DNA from: Spirosoma sp. KUDC1026
GTDB lineage: Bacteria > Bacteroidota > Bacteroidia > Cytophagales > Spirosomataceae
NCBI RefSeq assembly: GCF_013375035.1
Contig: NZ_CP056032.1
Coordinates: 4,338,001-4,402,000, forward strand
Direction of reading: 5' to 3'
DNA: 64,000 nucleotides
Shown: positions 59,212 to 64,000 of the stretch, piece after piece
How positions within the stretch are numbered: position 1 is the stretch's first letter
How the letters are laid out: each line of letters begins with the position of its first letter
Translations under genes and position numbers: made by a program
Notes under the pieces: model-generated
What the model was told of the DNA's origin: nothing
Databases searched by the model: none
Seen by the model: the letters and a program-made list of their open reading frames with translations, nothing else

Positions 59212-60126
59212 ATGCTGATTCCTCCTTTTCTGCGCCCCGGCGATACGGTGGGCGTTGTCTCCCCGGCAAGCTGGTTCCCCTACGACGAGATAAGCGAAGG
59301 ACTGCGTATTCTGCGTGAGGACTGGCAGTTAAACGTTATCGAAGGCCGGAGCCTGCAGGCCGTCGACGGACCGTTTGCCGGGAACGATGAGCTACGCCGA
59401 CAGGATATCCAGCAACTGTTCGACGATCCGTCTGTGCGGGCGGTATTTGCCTCCCGGGGAGGCTACGGTTCCTACCGAATTGCCGATGGGCTTGATCTGA
59501 CGGGTTTGCTGGCGCATCCCAAATGGCTGGTTGGTTTCAGTGACATAACTGTTCTGCTGAGTCTCCTGCAACGCCATGATCTGGTTAGTTTACATGGTAT
59601 CATGCCCCGGCAGTTTGGTGTTCCCGAGCGGGCCGACTCGCTGGAATCACTGCGGCAGTGGCTATTTGGTGCTCCCCCTACCCAGTACATGACCCCGCCC
59701 CATCCACTTGACCGACCTGGTGAGAGCCAGGGACCGCTGATTGGCGGCAACCTGACACTGTTGATCAACTCACTGGGTACCCCTACTGACTTGGATTATA
59801 CCGGCGCTATTCTGTTCATTGAAGACATTGACGAAACCCTGTTTTCGCTCGATCGGATGATGACCCAGTTGCGTCGGTCCGGGCGCCTGGCCGGGCTAGC
59901 GGGGCTGGTAGTTGGTCAGTTTACCGATATGCGCCCTAATTTGTCGCTGCCCTTCGGGAAAGACGCCAATCAGATCATCGCAGAAGCCGTAGCAGACTAT
60001 ACCTATCCGGTCCTCTTTGATTTTCCGGCGGGGCACGTTGATTATAACCTCACACTGCCCATCGGCTACGATGTTTCATTGTCTGTTACGTCGACAGGCG
60101 GCTCACTTAATTTTCCGAACTCATGA
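59212..60126 (+). CDS. LD-carboxypeptidase (muramoyltetrapeptide carboxypeptidase, peptidase S66)
   Basis: A 304-residue enzyme from ATG at 59212 (frame open to 59149). Motifs: LRPGDTVGVVSPASW, VFASRGGYGSYRIADGLDL, LVGFSDITVLLSLL (nucleophile Ser), AILFIEDIDETLFSLDRMM (Glu) and FPAGHVDYNLTLPIGYDV (His). It cuts the terminal D-Ala from murein tetrapeptides during peptidoglycan recycling in the cytoplasm. It overlaps the next gene by four bases (ATGA). Confidence 0.93.
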   Translation: MLIPPFLRPGDTVGVVSPASWFPYDEISEGLRILREDWQLNVIEGRSLQAVDGPFAGNDELRRQDIQQLFDDPSVRAVFASRGGYGSYRIADGLDLTGLLAHPKWLVGFSDITVLLSLLQRHDLVSLHGIMPRQFGVPERADSLESLRQWLFGAPPTQYMTPPHPLDRPGESQGPLIGGNLTLLINSLGTPTDLDYTGAILFIEDIDETLFSLDRMMTQLRRSGRLAGLAGLVVGQFTDMRPNLSLPFGKDANQIIAEAVADYTYPVLFDFPAGHVDYNLTLPIGYDVSLSVTSTGGSLNFPNS

Positions 60127-60920
60127 GCGCGTTCTCGGGTAAGGTGGTCTGGATCACCGGCGCTTCGTCGGGTATCGGCGAGGCCGTTGCGCTGGCAATG
60201 GCTCAGGCAGGGGCCCGGCTCGTGCTGTCGGCCCGGCGGGACGCTGAACTACGACGCGTAGCTACCCTGACCGGTCTGCCTAGCACCGCCGTACTGATCC
60301 TTCCCCTAGACATGACCGATCGGGCTAGTTTTCCCGAAAAAGCAGATGTGGTCTATCAGCGATTCGGCCAGATTGATTATTTATTTCTGAACGCGGGCAT
60401 TACCCAGCGGGGGCCGGTGGCAGAAACCGATTTCTCGGTCTACGAACGGCTTATGGACGTTAACTTTTTCGGGGTTGTAGCGCTAACCAAAATCGTTCTC
60501 CCGCTGATGCTGGCTCGAAAAAGCGGACACATGGTCGTCACCAGCAGCGTAGCGGGCAAGTTGGGGACCAAAGAGCGGTCAGGTTACTGCGCCAGTAAAC
60601 ACGCGCTGCACGGTTTTTTCGATGCGCTCCGGGCCGAAACCTATGCGTCGGGAGTTCGGGTAACTTTGGTTTGCCCTGGTTACATTCGTACCCCTATCTC
60701 CCTCCATGCGCTCAACGCCCATGGAGAGTCCCACGGCAAAATGGACGAAAATCAGGAAAAAGGGATGCTACCAGAAACATTCGCCCATAAACTACTCCGG
60801 GCTGTCAGCCAAAACCGGGAAGAAGTATACATCGGTGGACTGGAAACCTACGGCATTTACCTGAAACGCTTCTTTCCCGGCTTATTATCGCGGATTGTTC
60901 GAAACCGGAGAAGTGAATAA
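60123..60920 (+). CDS. short-chain dehydrogenase/reductase (SDR)
   Basis: A 265-residue classical SDR, DHRS7-like. Cofactor motif VVWITGASSGIGEAVALAMA, structural NAG in YLFLNAGITQRGP, and catalytic Ser-Tyr-Lys in VVTSSVAGKLGTKERSGY and YCASKHALHGFF (YxxxK). The C-terminus is basic (FFPGLLSRIVRNRRSE). It is translationally coupled to the LD-carboxypeptidase gene, but the two activities have no known link. The substrate is unknown (steroid-like, lipid or sugar alcohols). Confidence 0.92.
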   Translation: MSAFSGKVVWITGASSGIGEAVALAMAQAGARLVLSARRDAELRRVATLTGLPSTAVLILPLDMTDRASFPEKADVVYQRFGQIDYLFLNAGITQRGPVAETDFSVYERLMDVNFFGVVALTKIVLPLMLARKSGHMVVTSSVAGKLGTKERSGYCASKHALHGFFDALRAETYASGVRVTLVCPGYIRTPISLHALNAHGESHGKMDENQEKGMLPETFAHKLLRAVSQNREEVYIGGLETYGIYLKRFFPGLLSRIVRNRRSE

Positions 60921-61699
60921 AGCCGTAAAACGTATATACGTATGCGTTATAAAAACTAATTCATACAAACCTGTTCCCCTTCTACCCGGCGGGGTATTTA
61001 TGGATAAGAACAGAGCTATGAATTTTTGCGGTGAGAGTCTCTACTAACTCTATTCAGTGACAAAATCCATACCAGCCCGGGCCTACTAGCCCGAACAGAA
61101 AGTCATTTAAGCGGTAAACAATCCAGCGCCTGCCTCACGGGTTCCTGTTTTTACAATGTCTTACCAGACAATCCTGTTCTTCTTTCCAGATAAACTATAA
61201 GGATTACCTGTTTATTGATTCTTTAGTTGGTCTACTCCATCCGTGAGATACAGGCGGCAAAAAAATCTCTTGGCTTCATTTAAACACCTACAAAAAATAC
61301 CGGCCATATCAGGTAAATCAATCGGGATAAAAATTTATTTATCGACGAATGATGACATATCCATCGGCCTGATCAGAAACAACCCATTAGTAGGTGTAAA
61401 ACACGACTGTCAGTTCAGCTGCTAGAACTGATAATGTCCATTTTTGGCAAAGAATAGCCATTAAAGAGGTAAGTATTAAGATTCTGCATCCAGAATCACA
61501 GTTTGGCCCAATATTTAATAAGCAAATTAAATATTAACTATATGGTCGTTTTGTATACTGATAAATCCATAACAGTTACAAAATTCTTTGATTTTTTGCT
61601 TTCCTGTAGATAACTACTTGTGATTTTTCAAAAGCATATTTACTTATTGGCGTAATATTTGTTTTTCGGTAGGCATGATAAACTTTTACAGCTCCGTTC
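60921..61699. other. 779-bp AT-rich non-coding gap
   Basis: AT content rises clearly against the flanks, with runs such as ATTTAATAAGCAAATTAAAT around 61513-61532. I see no tRNA, no convincing gene (a 60-codon frame at 61243-61425 has no family look) and no strong hairpin. It probably holds the promoter of the surface-protein gene and perhaps decayed DNA. Confidence 0.6.
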
Positions 61700-64000
61700 A
61701 TGCACGTTAACATTGTTCACTTTGCCAAGCGCCTTCTCTCCAGTGCGTTTGCTTACGTAGGGGTCTTGATCTGCCTGGCGGTCTCCGCATCCGGATTGCC
61801 AGGGCCAAGTTCCTCCCCCGGCGAGAAGCCAGTACTGGCCCGGATTTTCGGCGCTCTGAATAACCCGATTGATAAAAAGCCTGCTCCAACTCCTTTTATC
61901 AGTCCAACACTTAGCAGCGACCCCATCCGGTTTACAATTCGGGCCAATAAACAATCGATACGGCTGGGCGAATCCGTCGAACTGTCCATCCGGGCTGAAC
62001 TCCTCAACATTAGCCCTACCCTGCTGTTCTCCCTGCCGGGTTCCAATGCGTATCGATTAAAACTTCTGCTGCCCGATGGTTTCGTGCAAACGAGTGGTGA
62101 TTTTCAGGATTACGTTGGCGATCTGCTCACCTATCCTACCAATGCTGTTAAAACCTACCGTATCACGGGCTACTTTACCAAAGTAACGCCCGGCTCCACC
62201 TTCCGGTTGCTACGCAGTCATAGCCAGGCCGATGATCAGAGTCTCTATGTCGAGAAAGCAGCCGTTCGTTTGGACGTCGTCAATAAAAATGATCATAAGT
62301 TGGCTAACTTATCTGTTGGTAAAGAGCAATCGGCTTCAGGTCGGTCGTCTGTACCAACGACGGTGCTGCAGGTTATCCCCGAAACAAGCACTGGTGCGGC
62401 CCGCATGGCCACGCCCGATTATTGGGGTACGCTGGAATTTGCAAACTGCGATGTTATTGGCGGCTGGGTCGTTGATCTGAATGCCCCCCGCAAATCGTTA
62501 TTCCTCGATATTTACATCAACGGTAACAAGGTTACGACCATCCTGGCGGATCAGGAGCGGCAGGACGTAACGGATTTCTATAAAATTGTCGGCTACAACC
62601 GCTATGGCTTCCGGTGGAATCTACCCGCTGAGTACAAGAATAACAAAGCGGTTTCTGTAGCGGTAAAAATTACGGAGGCTGGTATCGAACTAACCCAGAG
62701 CCCCAAGACCATTCAGCCCTGCGATGGCTCGGTATCACCCGCACCCGAAGCCAGTACCTGCGATTTTACGATTTCTACCACCCCATTAACGGTAAGCTGC
62801 GGTAGTTCATTTACGCTACGGGCTAACTGCACCGGTGCCAACTGCGACAAGGTTACGTACACCTGGTCGGGTAATGGCTTGAGCCAGACGGGTCAGTCGG
62901 CAACAGCTACGGCCCCAAGAAGCAACACGACCCTCACGTATACAGTAGTGGCATCGGCTACGGGCTGTACCAGCAAAACCGCCACCGTAAACGTTACGGT
63001 CAATGGCTGCACAACCATTGTTCCACCGGCCAACGCCGATTACCGGGGCTATCTGGATACGGCAAGCTGCGCCCTGCTGACGGGTTGGGTCCTCGACCTG
63101 AACGCGATCAAACAATCGCAGTCAGTGGATATTTACATCAACGGCACCAAAGCTACGACGGTAGCCGCCGACCGTGCGCGACCCGACGTAGTCAAAGCAT
63201 TCGGTCTGGCGGGCTTCGATAAGTACGGCTTCCGCTGGGCTATCCCAGATAGCTACCGGAAAAACGCGCCCCTGCTCATTTCGGCACGTCCGGCCAGCAC
63301 GACGAAAGACCTGACCGACAGCCCACGGCAAACGGAGGTTTGTACCAGTTTGAACCCAACATCGCCTAAACCAGACTCCTGCGCGTTCACCGTATCCACA
63401 ACCCCACTGAGCGTAAGCTGCGGCACTTCCTTCACCCTGCGGGCTAGCTGCGTGGGCGGCAACTGCGACCGGGTAACCTACCGCTGGACGGGTAACGGTA
63501 TCGACAAGACCGGGCAGTCAGTTACGACGACAGCCTCCTCGGCCAATGGCCCGGTTACGTACACGGTTACAGCGACGGCTCCAGGCTGCTCCAGCCAACA
63601 GGCTACAGCAACGGTTACCGTAAGCGGCTGCAACGGAACAACACCCAAACCAGATTCCTGCGCCTTTACGCTATCAACTGCTCCGCTGAGCGTAAGCTGC
63701 GGCTCCTCGTTCTCGCTGCGTGCCAATTGTGTTGGTGCCAACTGCGACCGGGTAACCTACCGCTGGACCGGCAATGGCGTCAACCAGACGGGAGCCATCC
63801 TTACGTCGGTAGCCCCAAAAACAACGGGTACCCAAACCTACACAGTAACAGCCAGCGCTCCTGGCTGCGCGTCACAGACCACAACGGCCGCCGTCAGCGT
63901 AACGGGTTGTGTACCCAGCAATGCTAACTACCTGGGTTACCTGGATGTAGCCACCTGCACAACCGTTGCGGGCTGGATTCTTGACCTCAACAACATGGAG
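61700..64000 (+). CDS. modular repeat surface protein, N-terminal part (runs off the window)
   Basis: 767 codons without a stop from ATG 61700. A signal peptide (RLLSSAFAYVGVLICLAVSA) is followed by a ~200-residue unique region. Then two module types alternate A-B-A-B-B-A. Module A (from ~62427, ~63031, ~63925) reads GWVVDLNAPRKSLFLDIYIN, ADQERQDVTDFY and YGFRW-PxxY. Module B (from ~62755, ~63376, ~63655) is an Ig/PKD-like, Cys-rich unit: LTVSCGSSFTLRANCTGANC, then YTWSGNGLSQTG and CTSKTATVNVTV-GC with paired cysteines. It is exported, and probably an adhesin or matrix protein. The C-terminus, where a T9SS signal would be, is outside the window. Confidence 0.85.
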   Translation, partial: MHVNIVHFAKRLLSSAFAYVGVLICLAVSASGLPGPSSSPGEKPVLARIFGALNNPIDKKPAPTPFISPTLSSDPIRFTIRANKQSIRLGESVELSIRAELLNISPTLLFSLPGSNAYRLKLLLPDGFVQTSGDFQDYVGDLLTYPTNAVKTYRITGYFTKVTPGSTFRLLRSHSQADDQSLYVEKAAVRLDVVNKNDHKLANLSVGKEQSASGRSSVPTTVLQVIPETSTGAARMATPDYWGTLEFANCDVIGGWVVDLNAPRKSLFLDIYINGNKVTTILADQERQDVTDFYKIVGYNRYGFRWNLPAEYKNNKAVSVAVKITEAGIELTQSPKTIQPCDGSVSPAPEASTCDFTISTTPLTVSCGSSFTLRANCTGANCDKVTYTWSGNGLSQTGQSATATAPRSNTTLTYTVVASATGCTSKTATVNVTVNGCTTIVPPANADYRGYLDTASCALLTGWVLDLNAIKQSQSVDIYINGTKATTVAADRARPDVVKAFGLAGFDKYGFRWAIPDSYRKNAPLLISARPASTTKDLTDSPRQTEVCTSLNPTSPKPDSCAFTVSTTPLSVSCGTSFTLRASCVGGNCDRVTYRWTGNGIDKTGQSVTTTASSANGPVTYTVTATAPGCSSQQATATVTVSGCNGTTPKPDSCAFTLSTAPLSVSCGSSFSLRANCVGANCDRVTYRWTGNGVNQTGAILTSVAPKTTGTQTYTVTASAPGCASQTTTAAVSVTGCVPSNANYLGYLDVATCTTVAGWILDLNNME

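Noticed and set aside
61243..61425. A 60-codon frame in the AT-rich gap
   Set aside because: Short, no recognisable motif, and no promoter or ribosome site supports it.
1..64000. tRNA or rRNA genes
   Set aside because: Intergenic stretches were read for T-arm-like GTTCGA-type motifs and conserved rRNA words; none was convincing.

Overview
The window reads as a chromosomal piece of a Bacteroidota bacterium of the Cytophagales, most like Spirosoma and relatives. The grounds are: a TonB-dependent receptor with an N-terminal carboxypeptidase-regulatory-like domain, a type IX secretion type B C-terminal domain, many promoters fitting the Bacteroidota TAnnTTTG (-7) consensus, weak Shine-Dalgarno sites with several TTG/GTG starts, moderately high GC coding DNA, and housekeeping genes (aroA, nagA, lysA, metX, yebC) of Bacteroidota type. 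The genus is inferred, not proven. No rRNA, tRNA, CRISPR array, plasmid or phage genes were seen.

Layout. 0-8 kb: the end of aroA, then nagA, an arsR/old-yellow-enzyme operon, a divergent mntH/mntR pair sharing one operator palindrome, an LptF/LptG-type permease and an EamA transporter. 8-17 kb: a co-directional envelope-glycan cluster of three family-2 glycosyltransferases, three large polytopic membrane proteins and an MBOAT O-acyltransferase. 17.1-21 kb: a mobile patch. An IS110-family element with a probable guide (bridge) RNA sits inside a long palindromic repeat, and an IS3-family element with a -1 frameshift site has broken a thioredoxin-like lipoprotein gene and apparently deleted its redox centre. 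21.5-36.4 kb: a TonB-dependent receptor, a divergent GH13-like enzyme, a FAD reductase, small secreted proteins, a malate/lactate dehydrogenase, a circularly permuted ATP-grasp protein, a rhamnosyltransferase-like enzyme and a large T9SS substrate. 36.5-47.8 kb: a frameshifted yebC, lysA, a purine permease, an exported MTA/SAH nucleosidase, a GH1-like enzyme, a lipase, two esterases, metX behind a SAM riboswitch, and a DciA-like protein. 47.9-53.4 kb: a second, smaller set of sugar-transfer genes. 53.5-60.9 kb: a KirBac potassium channel, a marR-tolC-emrA-emrB drug-efflux operon, an LD-carboxypeptidase and a short-chain dehydrogenase. 61.7-64 kb: the first 767 codons of a modular repeat surface protein running off the window.

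The most unusual structure is between genes. Many gaps are filled by very long, almost perfect inverted repeats. They fall into a few sequence families (GAAAGAG-rich, GGAACAAGGAG-rich, GACAGGATTA-rich), and several have the stop codon of the neighbouring gene inside one arm. Together with the IS110 guide RNA they are the best candidates here for something not well described. Domain and family names come from recognition of motifs; no database search was run.
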